NCBI GenBank assembly: GCA_002914845.1
Contig: JXTC01000334.1
Location: forward strand, 209,195-273,194
Source: Trema orientale
Lineage: Eukaryota; Streptophyta; Magnoliopsida; Rosales; Cannabaceae
Direction: 5' to 3'
Length of the DNA: 64,000 nucleotides
Position 1 is the first letter of the stretch; every line of letters starts with the position of its first letter. Below the pieces are notes generated by a model. It saw nothing but the letters and a program-made list of their open reading frames with translations, made no database searches and was not told where the DNA came from. The translations under genes were made by a program, and so were the position numbers. Below, in pieces: positions 46,901-58,430 of this stretch.

Positions 46901-47787
46901 ATATATATATATATATATATTACATTATGAGTTAGTGACAATTAAGAGTTCTAATCTATTAATTAAATTAATTTCTCACAGAAAAGGTATTCCAAGATAA
47001 TTTTGAACATAGAATTTTATTATTTAAGCCCGCAATATTATTGAAAGATCCAAAGAGCACTCCAATTTTCAATATGAGAAATTTCACTTGTGAAAGGTTC
47101 CAGTGTTTGATCATCTCAAAACCATCCCCACATATATAAATAGATATATAATATGTACAGTATTATTATTTTTACATGTTAAAACGTGATAAAATATTAC
47201 AATTCAATTGTGTAATAAATACAAAATCGAAAGCTAAATAATTTATTCATGTATACATGATTCTCATCTCTATATATAAGAACAAAAAGAAAGTTAACTT
47301 ATGAGATATCATTACGGGAAAGACTTTGGTTTGATTAATTAATAAATGGATACTTACAAGGACATAAACAACTGAGAAACCGGCAATTGTCCAATATTTT
47401 CCCAAGTAAGCATCAGCCAAGAAGGCCCCTACCAATGGTGTAATATAAAAAGTTCCAGCCCAATTTGTGACATTATTAGCTGCACTCACATTTCCTTGGT
47501 TTAAATATTTCGCAAGATAGTTCGTCAGATTGGTACTCACACCATAATATGCTAGCCCTTCAAAACACTGATTTCCTGCAAATATTGTTTAAAAATTAAA
47601 TAAATTTTAAGGGAAAAAAATTAAAGATGAAGAAAGAAAGGAAATTTGAAAATTAGGAGTATTAAAAACATTAAATATTACCAAGAATAAAATTGCATGC
47701 TGCCCAATTTCCAGTTTTCTTCTTATTAGCAGGGTTTCTACGAATGTCCACTGTCCCGTCTTTTGTATAAATATTATCTTCTGCCAT

Positions 47788-48168
47788 TATAATCTGCCAA
47801 ACAACAGGCTTCTTGTCAAAACTGAATTGAGATTTTCATGAATGGTATTAGCATCCAACACTTTTGAGTCTTGACTCTGTTTTGAAAGTGACATAAAAAA
47901 ATAATAAATAAATAAGTAGGAAAAAAGTAAGTGTTTTAAGGGAAAGATGTGGGGAAAAAAAAAGAACTGTGTTTGGTGAAACTGTAAAATTTCATGAAAA
48001 CTGGTTTTATTTCTTCGGATTGCATTAATAAACTGGACACGTATAATTATTCCCACGGAAAATCTAACTGCCATTAAAATTGGTATTTTATATATTTCTT
48101 TTGGAGGAGGAAAAGATAAGAATAAAAAAATAATTATTTCCACAAAATCAAACCATATGACCGGTAAA
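47788..48168. other. Upstream of NPF8 pseudogene E
   Basis: The former promoter and leader region. No other gene; the ORFs here are low complexity. Confidence 0.5.
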
Positions 48169-48308
48169 TTTTTTTTTTTTTTAAAAAGTGTGACTTAACT
48201 AATGACCACCACTTACTACAAATTTAAAGGAAAATATCACACACGCTACCAAGACTTAACCCCTGACCCTAAACTTACACATACATCCCAAAAGCTAACT
48301 GAGCTAGA
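48169..48308 (-). mobile_element. tRNA-derived SINE, copy 3 (degenerate)
   Basis: Same order of blocks on the minus strand but diverged: A box CTAGCTCAGTTAG and a decayed B box. Imperfect target duplications ATATGACCGGTAAA and ATATGACCCGTAAA flank it (about 48155-48168 and 48309-48322). The oldest-looking copy. Confidence 0.8.
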
Positions 48309-48317
48309 ATATGACCC

Positions 48318-49281
48318 GTAAAGTTAAAAATTCACAAATCACAAATCTACAAAGAGTTAGATAGGGAAAAATAAAATCTATCAAGAGGTTTCTTCTGGTA
48401 GCTTTAGCTGGTATTTTTAAAATCATTTTTGAAATGAGTATTGATGATGAGGAAGAAAAAAAAAAAAAAAAAAAGGAAAAACATATAACAACTCAGTGAA
48501 TGGAAAGGGATCATGGAAATCAATAATTCTAAATAAAAATAAAATTAAAAGAAAAGAATGTAGTCTAGATAGACAAAGAATGAATATTTATATGTGAATC
48601 TCATTGCAACAAACGACATGTCGTTGAAGATAGCCAGCAATTCGACGAGTGTAGAACGAATCATGTTATTATTCGATATATGAATCTCAAAAACATACCT
48701 GGAATTTGGAGTAGATCAAAGAGAAAGAAGTATAGAGTGTTTGCTAATTTCGTTAACCCCTTGCTCTGGTTTCTCAATGGTAAACCCTCTGAAATATGTG
48801 TGGTGTTTCCAGGGTTTTTTTTTTTTTTCCCACACAATATGCCTAATATGATGATATTGAATAAATAGAAGAAAATTAAAATGAATCAGAACTAGGAATC
48901 TTACGTGATAATAGATTATACCAGCGCGTTAAAATAATAAAATATTAGCTATTAAAATTTGTTTATTAAAGGGAAGCATGCATGCACCTCTACAAGTAAT
49001 TTGGCATAATTTCGAATGCTTTGATTCTGTCACTGATTTTAATTTGTTATTCATTTTTAATTTCCCTTTTATGAAAGGTTCAGTATTTATGTTTCCGTTA
49101 TTGTACTCTCTCTCGTTTAACAAAAAAAAAAAATCCTTCTTAATATAGATACCAGCCTTTTAAAAACGTTTCTAAATTATAAAATATGCTCAGTGAAAGT
49201 AATAACTCTATTTATAGAAGGTTGTGATTCACCAATTGATCAGAATTAACAAGTTTGATTTGCCACGTCACTGTATTTGTC
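48318..49281. other. Gene-free spacer
   Basis: AT-rich DNA with A runs (about 48460-48475) and no supportable coding sequence. Confidence 0.55.
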
Positions 49282-49483
49282 TTTTTTTTTTTAAAAAAAA
49301 AAAAGTGGGGCTTAACTAATGATCACCACTTACTACAAATTAAAGGAAAATGACACACACACTACCAAGGTTTGAACCCCTGACCCCCCAAACACACACA
49401 CACAACCCTCAAATTTTGACCCCCCAAACATACACACACAACTCTCAAACTTTAGACCAACTGAGCTAACCCCAGTTGGCAGC
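49282..49483 (-). mobile_element. tRNA-derived SINE, copy 4, with internal duplication
   Basis: Family body on the minus strand, with the CCCCCCAAACACACACACA-type segment repeated once, making it longer (about 202 bp) than the others. Flanking repeats CACTGTATTTGTC (49269-49281) and CACTGCATTTGCC (49484-49496) are a 13-bp target duplication with two changes. Confidence 0.85.
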
Positions 49484-49794
49484 CACTGCATTTGCCTTAT
49501 AGCAAGATGGAACAGAAAACTTTAGACCAAGTTATTTTGATTTTTTTTTTTTTCAATTCACGATCTTGTGTGATTTTGCTAAATAAATTAGTGACTCACT
49601 ACTAAATAAATCTACATGCAACCAAATAATATATTTCTCAGTTTTCTTTTCTTTGCACATCTAAATAAATATGAAAAGCTCATAGTATAACATCATGACA
49701 AGAACAATATGACACTGTAATTTTCTTCTTTCTTTTTTTTTATAATTTTCTTTTTACAACATGTGACACCGTAACCTTTGAGGTAATATACTTT
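49476..49794. repeat. Dispersed duplicate block, copy 2
   Basis: Near-identical to 25842-26160. It starts at the 5' end of SINE copy 4 and lies 390 bp upstream of the coiled-coil gene's start codon, so part of that gene's upstream region has been copied 24 kb away. Confidence 0.85.
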
Positions 49795-50181
49795 GCCTTT
49801 ATTATGTGGGTTAGACGGGTAGTATCATAAATCTTATCCTCTAGGAATGGCCCATTGTACTTGACTTTAGCAATAGTTCTTTATAAATAATTAAGCAAAA
49901 GCAAAACAGAGGAAGAGGAAAGAAACAAATGATGTTACAACTCATTATTTATGGACTGACCGTTATCCAATCTAGTCCCACTCCACAGACCGACTATATA
50001 TTATACTCTCCTTTTCTTTTTCAATTAATAAAAAGAAGACCAAATATGGATAATGCCCCCAATAAACGAGAGGCTCAAAAGAACTTCCACTGTGCATAGA
50101 AAATACTCTCGGTTTCTTTTTCTTCCTATGCCTTCCACCAACCTTCCCGTCTCTCCTTCAAAACAAGCAAAATAAGATAAC

Positions 50182-51059
50182 ATGATTGCACTCAAAGCCA
50201 TTCAGACCGCATTCACAGCTTCAATACGTACCTCTTTCAGAGCAGCTAGATTGTCCAACAACAAAAAGATTTCCACCCTTTGCCTCTGCAAGTCCAATGA
50301 TTCTAACCCTGAGGATTCCACACCCGAAGGAGACACCCAGAAGCAAGAACTCCTTGCCCGCATAGCTCAACTTCAAGCTCAGAAAGTCCGTCTTACCGAT
50401 TACTTAGACGAAAAGTCTTCATATCTAACACAGTTTGCAGAAGAAGCCGAAGCTGAATTCGACAAGATTGGAGAAGATGCTTTGAAAGAACTCGATGACG
50501 CTGGTGATAGGGTCAGTTTTACGTTCCTATTTGTCCATGCAACGTATCATGACGAACACCGTTTTCCATGCAAAATCGATGATAACCCTTTTGTTTATTC
50601 ATTTGTGGTTAGCAGATAATGGAGAATATAAAGAGCCAAATGCAGGCATTCGAGGAATCCGCGGAGCAGAACAGGTTGGAGATTGAGGAGAGTGAGAGCA
50701 AATTAGCAGCATTTGAAGGTCAGATGGAAGAAGACCGAAATGAAGGCTTGTTCTTTAAGAACCTGGGGCAGACAACACCCGAAAAGAAAGCAGCAGCCAA
50801 GGAGGAAATGAAAAAGATTAAAGAGCTAACAAAAAGAAGTGCAGGATCAAAGATAAGAAAAAACATTTACCTTGCTTTGATTGGCGTGCTAGTCATTTCA
50901 ATTGTTGATTCTTTCATCTCTTCTTCGGCTGATTGGAGAAAAGTCGCAGTTCTGGGGGCAATTTTAGTGGGTTTGATTACTCAGGTCATCTATGAGCAGA
51001 GCGTGTTGTCAGAAACAAAACAGACAGGAAAGGGCAAGACGGAGGAAGAGAAAAAGTGA
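50182..51059 (+). CDS. Predicted plastid coiled-coil protein with two C-terminal membrane segments
   Basis: Family not named. Two exons, 50182-50511 and 50616-51059, joined AGG/ATAATG across a 104-bp GT-AG intron, giving 257 aa and a TGA stop. Residues 1 to about 40 are rich in Ala, Ser, Arg and Thr and poor in acids, as in a chloroplast transit peptide. About 65-185 is a long charged helical region (coiled-coil-like: LLARIAQLQAQKVRLTDYLD, then AFEESAEQNRLEIEESESKL). About 203-245 holds two hydrophobic segments (YLALIGVLVISIVDSFISS and KVAVLGAILVGLITQVIYEQ) parted by a short loop. The tail is Lys/Glu rich. Inferred: a plastid inner-envelope or thylakoid anchored protein. A broken exon-2 copy lies at 59157 and a scrap at 38996. 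Neighbouring PPR is on the opposite strand. Confidence 0.88.
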
Positions 51060-52047
51060 CATCCCCTAAACAGGTGAACTAGTATGTGAAAGTTCTAACC
51101 CCAGTTGTTTTGGGGAATATAGCTTGATAAAAAATACCCAAGTAAAAACTAATGACTTGGGCTTTATACGTCAAGCTACTTCGCTTCTGCATCATGAAAA
51201 CAGCTGGCCATGATGATACAAGTAAAATCACCAAAACCTGTGTAAATTAGTTTCAGTTCTGATGCATGTCCAAAAATTTCTCTAATCATTGTAAAGCAAT
51301 CAGATTAATATAGCTCGATAACAGTCCATTGAGAGGCTTCTTTGTTCATACATTCATTTGTAATAGAGAGATATACGCTATGCATCATGCACCTACACTC
51401 TTAAATTCTTTCGTATTGAAGAGAGCAAGCAATTTCAATTAATCTGCCTAATAGAGGTGACAGGCTTACAATCAAAAGAATAATATTTTAAGTATGTTAT
51501 TAGACAAAAATAAGTTACCGAGCCAGGTCGGCAGTGTGGATTCTCGAGGACACACTGCTTTCTCAAATATTAACTCGGATATTTGTTCAGAAAGATTAAG
51601 GAACCCAACCTGGATCAGCAAAATTTTCACAAAAAGAACAGGACACAAGGAAAAAGAATAGAAAGAGAAAACAAATGCGACAATAATAGGAACAGAAAAG
51701 ACAAGTTTAAGGGCTAATGACCTTCAAGTAAACAAAGCTAATATCTGTCTTGATTTCAAATAACTAGACGCAATTCTTCTTATCATAATCTGTCATTCTT
51801 ATCAAGGCTATTCCCATCAGAACTGCAGATCCTAGCATCTTACAAACTGGAAACAATTTGCAGCAATTCTACCCGCATGGTTTAAATGCATTGACTTCTT
51901 GACAGAGCTAAATCATAAATACAATTGTCTATCAGCTTTTATCATCATACAAAAGACCTGGAAGCAACAAGTGCAGATTATGATATTCAACAAAAGACGC
52001 ATTATTTTTAAACTCACAAGACTTTTCAGAACCAAAATGATTACGTC
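51060..52047. other. 3' flank of the coiled-coil gene, duplicated block
   Basis: About 51065-51260 matches 59755-59955 (shared AAAACTAATGACTTGGGCTT and AAAATCACC-AAACCTGTGTA), and further right 51480-52040 matches parts of 60100-61010. So the 3' region of the gene is included in the duplication. No extra gene seen. Confidence 0.7.
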
Positions 52048-53565
52048 ATAGCCCCATTGTTGAGTAGCGCTCTAACAAGAATGTTCCATGTTACGACAGT
52101 GGGAAGAATTCCATGATCCAAACACCATCCAAAAACCTGACGGCATCTGATAGTCGACTACAAGAGCAAATTTTGAAAGTAATACTTTAGACCATATTTT
52201 AAAGTTCGGCCCCACATCCCTGATGCCTTATTACAGTCCCTGGCTTTGAAAAATCCCTCCATGTGGATGTTGTGCATCACAAGATTTGGAAAACAGTGAT
52301 TCTGCATAATCTGAATATCGAGTTGCAAACCGCTTTCTACCTTTCCGGCTGAGCTAAGACATGAATCATGATATTGTGCTAGTCACATCAGGCTTCAAAA
52401 CCTTGTCAAGAACTCGCCGACACAAGTTGAGAGCCATGTCAATTTATTTGCCTTGACAAAGGCCATCGATCAATAATCTATATGCGATCACATCTGGTTC
52501 CCACCCTCTTTTCCAAGCGTTTCCTTCACAAAAACATATACATCGCTAAATCTTTTTGCTTTGCATAAACCATTAATAAGAATATTGTATTTGACAATTT
52601 TTGGAGAGAAACCCTTGTCGCTCATTTCCTGGAAAAAAACCAATTCTGGCTTCGAGCTTGGAAGCCCTTATAAATCCATTAACCACTGAATTGCAAATAT
52701 GCCACTTCAGTTTATCGCGACATTTACCTTTTTGATATACTACTATGGACGCTTCATCTAATCTTGTTTGCATAGCCTGTTAATCATTGTGAGGAATATG
52801 CAAACATGTCCAGATTACCTCCCCTGCTTTTCTGCCTCTTTACATAAAGCCTTATCCAAGCACCCATTCTTACACAATCCGTGAATTAATACTCCATAAG
52901 TTGTCGAATCGCCTTTCTCAAGCAAAAGTTCCCAGATAGAAATTAGCTTCCTCCACCATTCCATTCTCAAACAACCCCTTGAGTAATGTGTTATAACTTA
53001 CAACATTACGACAAAACCTGATGAGCATTGCATTATATGTAACGATATCAGGCAAGACACCACTCTCAACCTTCTCTTTGTATACTTTCTCAGCTCCATT
53101 AACATTTTGAAAACTTCACAGAAACCATGAATCAACGAACTATAAGTAAACAAAGGCTTTTCCCTCTCATTCTTCCTCATCCTATTCCATGTTTCGAAGC
53201 TTTGATTACGCCATTTGCACAAACCATAAATCATAACATTACAAGCCACGTACGGCACTTGGATAAACGGTTGACCATTCCAACAACCTCTCCCAAATCT
53301 CATTAGCCTTCTCAAAGTCCCTTTTTCTGAACAACCCATGAATATTAAGACATTATAACACATCACATCAGGGTCGACCCCTCTCTCAGGCATTTCGTTG
53401 GACACCTCCAACGCATCTGCAAGTTCCCACTATTAACGTTATTCAAAACACCATAGCCAAAGACGTCAGTTTCTTACACGAAGTTTTGGTTAAAATATTA
53501 TAAAGCTTCAAAACTGGGACCGCCCAAGTAGGTAAAAAATGACTCGGCCCGATTCCACTGGTTTC
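52048..53565 (-). pseudogene. PPR pseudogene, duplicate of the gene at 60995-63085
   Basis: Aligns along most of its length with the intact PPR gene: the 3' end at about 52048 (ATAGCCCCATTG..., the former AMMYS end), many PPR motif relics such as CYNVLI, YSSLIHGFCE and MIYGLCK, and the segment ending near 53565 (CCACTGGTTTCAGG). It contains frameshifts throughout, small indels and a deletion of roughly 60 codons near 53430-53450, and it lacks the first ~120 codons of the gene. No long ORF remains. Confidence 0.9.
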
Positions 53566-55300
53566 AGGTTTGGGTGGGTTGGGTATTGGGTTTGGATAGA
53601 GAGGCGGGAAAGTGGGTGTGTGTGCACTTCATTCCGGGGTAATGACATAAACAGTCCCTCGCTTTTTTAACTTTTCTGCAAAATGTACCTCAGTTTCTAA
53701 AATCATTTAAATTAGTATCCTAACTTTTACAATTTCTGCAAATTTTTAATTTGCATCCTTGTTTGTATTATTCCTTGAAATTAATAGCTGACTTTTGCTG
53801 CTTCTTTTTCTTTTTTTTTTTTTTTTTGGCAAATTTATACCATGAGCAAATTAATAACCCCTTTTACATCTCATTCTAAATTTTTTTGTTTTACCTTTTT
53901 AATGAAAAGTTAAATATAAACTAATCATAAAATATTAAATAACCCAATAATTAAAAATTTTCTCAAAATATGCTTAGTGTTTAATAAGTTTTTATTAAGT
54001 TAATAAGGGATACAAATTTTTTTTCACTATTAAAATTAGTTAATTGGGCATCATAAATATAAATTTCTAAGAATTTTAAATGTCATACTATTAACTTACA
54101 GAAATTTTGTATTAATTTGTATAAATTCAAAATTCATGATAATATTTGCAGTATTTCAAAAATCAGAGTATTAATTTGCAGAAAATCAAAAGTTAGAATA
54201 TTAATTTGTAAGAATATAATTTACATGAAGTTAAAAATTAGATTCAGTTATTTTTTTATCGTTATCCTAAGGATGGCTCTATTGTCACCCCCATTTTTTC
54301 TCTTTCCACCCATTTTTAGTTAATTAATTATTTACAAAATATCCTCTTATAAATTAACATAAGTACCATTATATAGTATTAAATAACAAAACTCTATTTC
54401 TTAGCACACTCCTCATATACTAAATATATCACTTATATGAAATTATATCAAATTCGAAAAAATCAACATTTTTTATTATTTGATTTTTATGATAAAATTA
54501 TGAATATCAGAGATTTTGATTCTACCAATAATTTTGAGTATAATGATGTAAGATTTTTTAATTTAATATTATCCAAATTTATTTATTCTTATTTTTTTGT
54601 CTAAGAGAATAGAAATTTAGTTTTTTTTTTCTTTTTTTTCTTCTCCTCATTTTTCTTATTTGTGCTTATCTATGGCTGGCGATAAGATTTATATTTGTAG
54701 AAAAAATAAAATTCTAAAACTAAGGAAGCAAGGAGATTTGAGACACAAGGAAGGAGTTAGACGATTCTGTTAGACAAAATTAACTAATTATTGCAAGTAA
54801 TAATATATCTAAAAATAAAAAATATAACAAAATAAATCACAATTAATTTACTATAATAATAATCATGATTATAATGACCAAAATAACAAAGGAGTTTAAG
54901 GAATCCAAACCGAGTCTTGTGTTTCACACACTTTCCTTAAAACAGTTACGCCTCCTCACTGGGGTGCTTAGAGGAATGTCAGCAGCGTCTGTTTCCTAGG
55001 ATAAAATAGTTCACAAATAGCAACATCGCACAAACTTGCTACTCACAACGAACTGAGCAATGCCCAAACTCTATCACCAGAACTCAAGAGAACTTGACCA
55101 CTCTTATAAGAAAGAACAAGAACTCAAACTCTCTAACTTCTAACTAACTTCTCTCTAACTTCTAACTAACTTTTCTTAACCGCCACAGAGAGAAATGGAA
55201 GAAAGGAATAGGCTAAGAAATATTTTGGTGTGTCTTGGTGTGTCTAAGAGTGAGGAGAAGGTCTCATTTTATAGTGTTCATGGGGGAACCAAGCCATTAA
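53566..55300. other. Gene-free AT-rich spacer between the duplicated blocks
   Basis: No coding sequence is supported. T-rich tracts occur at 53805-53828. From about 54770 (TGTTAGACAAAATTAACT) onward the sequence has LTR-like character with short repeats (TTCTAACTAACTTCTCTCTA) but no confirmed ends. Confidence 0.5.
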
Positions 55301-55303
55301 CAT

Positions 55304-55560
55304 CCCATTAATATGGCTGAAAACGTTTTTCTGTTACAATATAACAGCCCATTAATATGGCTGACAAACGTTTGTCTGTTACAACGAAACAGCAACAGCC
55401 CATTAATATAGCTGAAAAATATTTATCTGTTACAACATAACAACACATTAATATGGCTGAAAAACGTTTGTCTGTTACAACGTAATAGCAATAGCCTATT
55501 AATATGGTTGAAAAACTGAAAAACGTTTGGCTGTTACAACATAACTGCCAAAACGTTTTT
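55304..55560. repeat. Minisatellite, about five units of 45-52 bp
   Basis: Units start CCCATTAATATGGCTGAAAA and end CTGTTACAACGTAACAG, starting near 55304, 55348, 55399, 55445 and 55495. They vary by small substitutions and a CAACAG extension. Seen directly. Confidence 0.88.
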
Positions 55561-56637
55561 GGCCGTTACCTCAGCTTTATAAAGTCTAATAAATGTCCAA
55601 AATGAATTTTGTATCATCATCTCTTGCAATTTTAATGAAGTCTTTTACTATTCAGTAAAAAAAAAAAAATAGCAGTCCAAGAGATAGATTTTTTTGTTTT
55701 TTTTTAATTTCATTCGTAGATCCTTTTTTTCAATCATATATGCTTTTTTTAAGATAATTTATTTAAATAATATATAATTTCTTAATCTTACAGTTTTCTT
55801 TTTAAGGATAAATCATACATATGATTTCTTGATCGTATATAGTTTTTCTTTAAAGGATAATTCATATACAATTTCTTTCTCAATAAGTTAGGAAGCAATA
55901 CGATATAAATATTGAACAAGATTAAAAAAAAAATTGGTGGATAGTAAATTATTAAAATGGTATAAAAACATTTAAAAAAATTACCAACGAGTATTTTTAT
56001 ACTTAATGGGAATTTAAGAGGTATGTAAAAAGAAATTTTAAAATTTTATGAGAAGTTTAATTAGAAAAGGATGGAAAAGAAAAAGAGGGGTGACAATAGA
56101 GCTATCTTTATTCTAATTACTTATATAGAGGAATGTGCATGGGCATGGTATAGTTAGCAAAATTCTGAGAGAAGAATTAATCCGTTAATAATACGAATCG
56201 ATATAATTCAAACTTTTTATTAAATAAATGTTTAGCGCAAAAAGTCTTATACCCTAAAATTTGAAAATTTATTTTCATATGTATTATATGATTAATTAAA
56301 AAAAACATGTATAAGATTAAGACATTTATAAAAATTACAAATATTCTAAAAAAATATTAGGATTGTTACTAGTTTAATTTGATTGGTCATACAATATTAT
56401 ATATCATCACTGAAATTGATTAAATATTATATAATTCAAAACGAAATCAGTATACATGATAAATATGGGATAATATTAAAAAAAAAAACAATAACCACGT
56501 TTAGTATTTTAACCACAAAAAAAATAAAAAATAAAAAAATAATAAAAAGAGAAAACCTACACATTTTTATTTATACAAAGTAAACATTCAACAAAAGAAA
56601 ACCTACCGATTTTTATTTATATAAAGTAAACATTCAA
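55561..56637. other. Gene-free AT-rich DNA
   Basis: No gene. A short tandem duplication around AAAACCTACMSATTTTTATT lies at about 56550-56640. Confidence 0.5.
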
Positions 56638-56882
56638 CTTTTCCTATTAAATAGCACCGGAACTACAAATATAATCAAAATTGAAACTTGAGATTGTTGA
56701 AAAAGATATTTTTACCTTTAAGCTCATAAAACAAACTTGAGATTGTTGAATTATTTTTATTTTTTGATAGTTCTTTATTTATGTTTTATAAGTTTAAAAG
56801 TGTAAATATATCTTTTTCTACAATCTCAAGTTTCAATTTTGACCATATTTTGTGGACCCAAATATGGTATTTGATAGGAAAA
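56638..56882. mobile_element. Hairpin MITE-like element, family IR-4
   Basis: The left arm TTTTCCTATTAAATA...AAATTGAAACTTGAGATTGT pairs with the right arm ACAATCTCAAGTTTCAATTT...TATTTGATAGGAAAA over about 100 bp. No ORF; single copy in the window. Confidence 0.65.
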
Positions 56883-57099
56883 CACAAATGGGAAGTTTCG
56901 GTTTGAAATAAATGAAAAGATGCGGGTTTCTTTTTTTTTTTTTTTTGCTAAACACTAAAAGTGGAATTTTTTTAAAAAAAATTATCCCTTATAAATAACT
57001 ACAAAAAATCTATTAGGAAAAAACAAACTAAATTTGAAAGAAAAAATAAAAAATTAGGTAAAAAAATGAAATTGTTGAAAAATAAACATACATACGTGT

Positions 57100-58430
57100 G
57101 TTATAAACGAAAAGTATATCTTTTAGTACGTTGTTCGGATATATAGTTTCAAAAACACATTATACGATTACGGGTACAGATGTNTAGATGGAAAATAAAA
57201 AAGATAAAAAACAACGTCTAAACATCTCTCATAAATTCACTAATTACTTAACTATTAGTGGGTCTCTTTGTATGTGTTGTCCGGAAAGAAGAGGACTCAA
57301 TGATTATTCGTTCGCCAGAACCAGAAGTTAAAATTTTGGTGGATAGGGATCCCACCGAAGTCAGACACTTCGATGATTAGAGACTTTATCAATACCGTTG
57401 AAATAGACAACACTACATTCTATGGTAAAGTAAAGTATTCCATCTTTATTTGCAGAATGTGAACTCTTTATTTTGACATAATGAAATAAAGAATTTAATC
57501 TTCTACATGTAAACACTTCACACGAACAATTCTTCATTAATCATTATTAGTCATGGAAACTTTTAGATGTTTGCATAATAGAAAATATAAACATCACATG
57601 TATATAATTAGGACATAATATGGAATTTATTAACAACAAATAGATAACTCTTAAATCCAATAAACATTGTTTAAAATGCCAAACAAAGAAACTACTTTCT
57701 AGGACATATTTCCAACAATCTCCTACTTGCCCTTTAAAGCAGATGTAATATATTACGTAGTCCCATTCCTTCTAGGTAATCCTCAAATACTTTGATTGCT
57801 AAAGATTTGGTAAACGGATCAGCAAAGTTCTTCTGCTAAGGTTATCTTACTCACTATAACGTTTCCCTACTAAGGTTAACACATAACAAAAGGTTGATCC
57901 TCTGGAGTATATTTTCAGATTGAGTATCCGAATTAATATATCTTATATAAGTCAGATCTTTCTCCAGAATAGACAATTATATAATTCCTAATTCTCTGAA
58001 GATACTTAAGGATACACTTGACTATAACTCTATGTTCAAGTTCTGGATTGGATTAGTAACAACTTACTATGCCAACAGCATAATAAATATCATGCTATTG
58101 TACTAACCAAATTCTTATTGATGATTGTCATCCTATATCATTCCCAATGATTAGTATATTATCAATATATATGAACCAAAAAAATCACTTTGCCGCCCTA
58201 AATCTTTTATAGATACAAGATTCGTCTATGTATCGATCAAATCGATAAATTCTAGACAAATACTTAAGTCTATAAATTAGATCTCTAAAGTTTTATAAAC
58301 TTTGCTTTCTTAGCCTTTTTCAATGAATATCTCTGGTTATACCTTTTAGATATAGCTATCAAGATTATCATTTAGGAAAGCTATCTTAACGCCATTTGCC
58401 ATATCTCATAATCAAGAGATACGACAATGG
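57100..58430 (-). mobile_element. Decayed Copia remnant: RT/RNase H plus 3' LTR
   Basis: On the minus strand: RT relics (VKIAFLN near 58400, SESKVYK-type block, IGNDIG near 58140), then the end of RNase H NFADPFTKSLA (about 57826-57794), then an LTR start TGTTGGAAATATGTCCTAGA at about 57718 running toward 57100. This LTR start is familiar from many plant Copia elements. All frames are broken. It contains the lone N at 57184. A piece of the same LTR lies at about 33283-33370 in the other orientation. Confidence 0.8.

Larger units (their letters stand above)
42318..47787 (-). pseudogene. NPF8-type transporter, gene E, multiply broken
   Basis: The four-exon NPF8 layout is readable: exon 1 47787-47682 (MAEDNIYTKDG...), exon 2 47575-47358, exon 3 45634-45071, exon 4 43139 to about 42318. 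Lesions: a TAG in exon 3 where the family has Trp (NVG-stop-AWGFG), a frame change a few codons later, a lost donor after exon 3 (AG/GAAACT instead of GT), and two exon-4 deletions removing GTPIY and the TQLQRIGIG region, plus an A-rich insertion near the C-terminus. ExxER reads Q38-C-F-E41-G42. Introns 2 and 3 are swollen by insertions, including four family M MITEs. No functional transporter can be made. Confidence 0.88.

Noticed and set aside
52573..53411. Two ORFs (66 and 137 aa) as separate small PPR proteins
   Set aside because: They are pieces of one decayed PPR gene, and alignment to the intact copy shows frameshifts between them.
55304..55560. CRISPR-like array
   Set aside because: Units are adjacent with no spacers, in a plant genome; it is a minisatellite.
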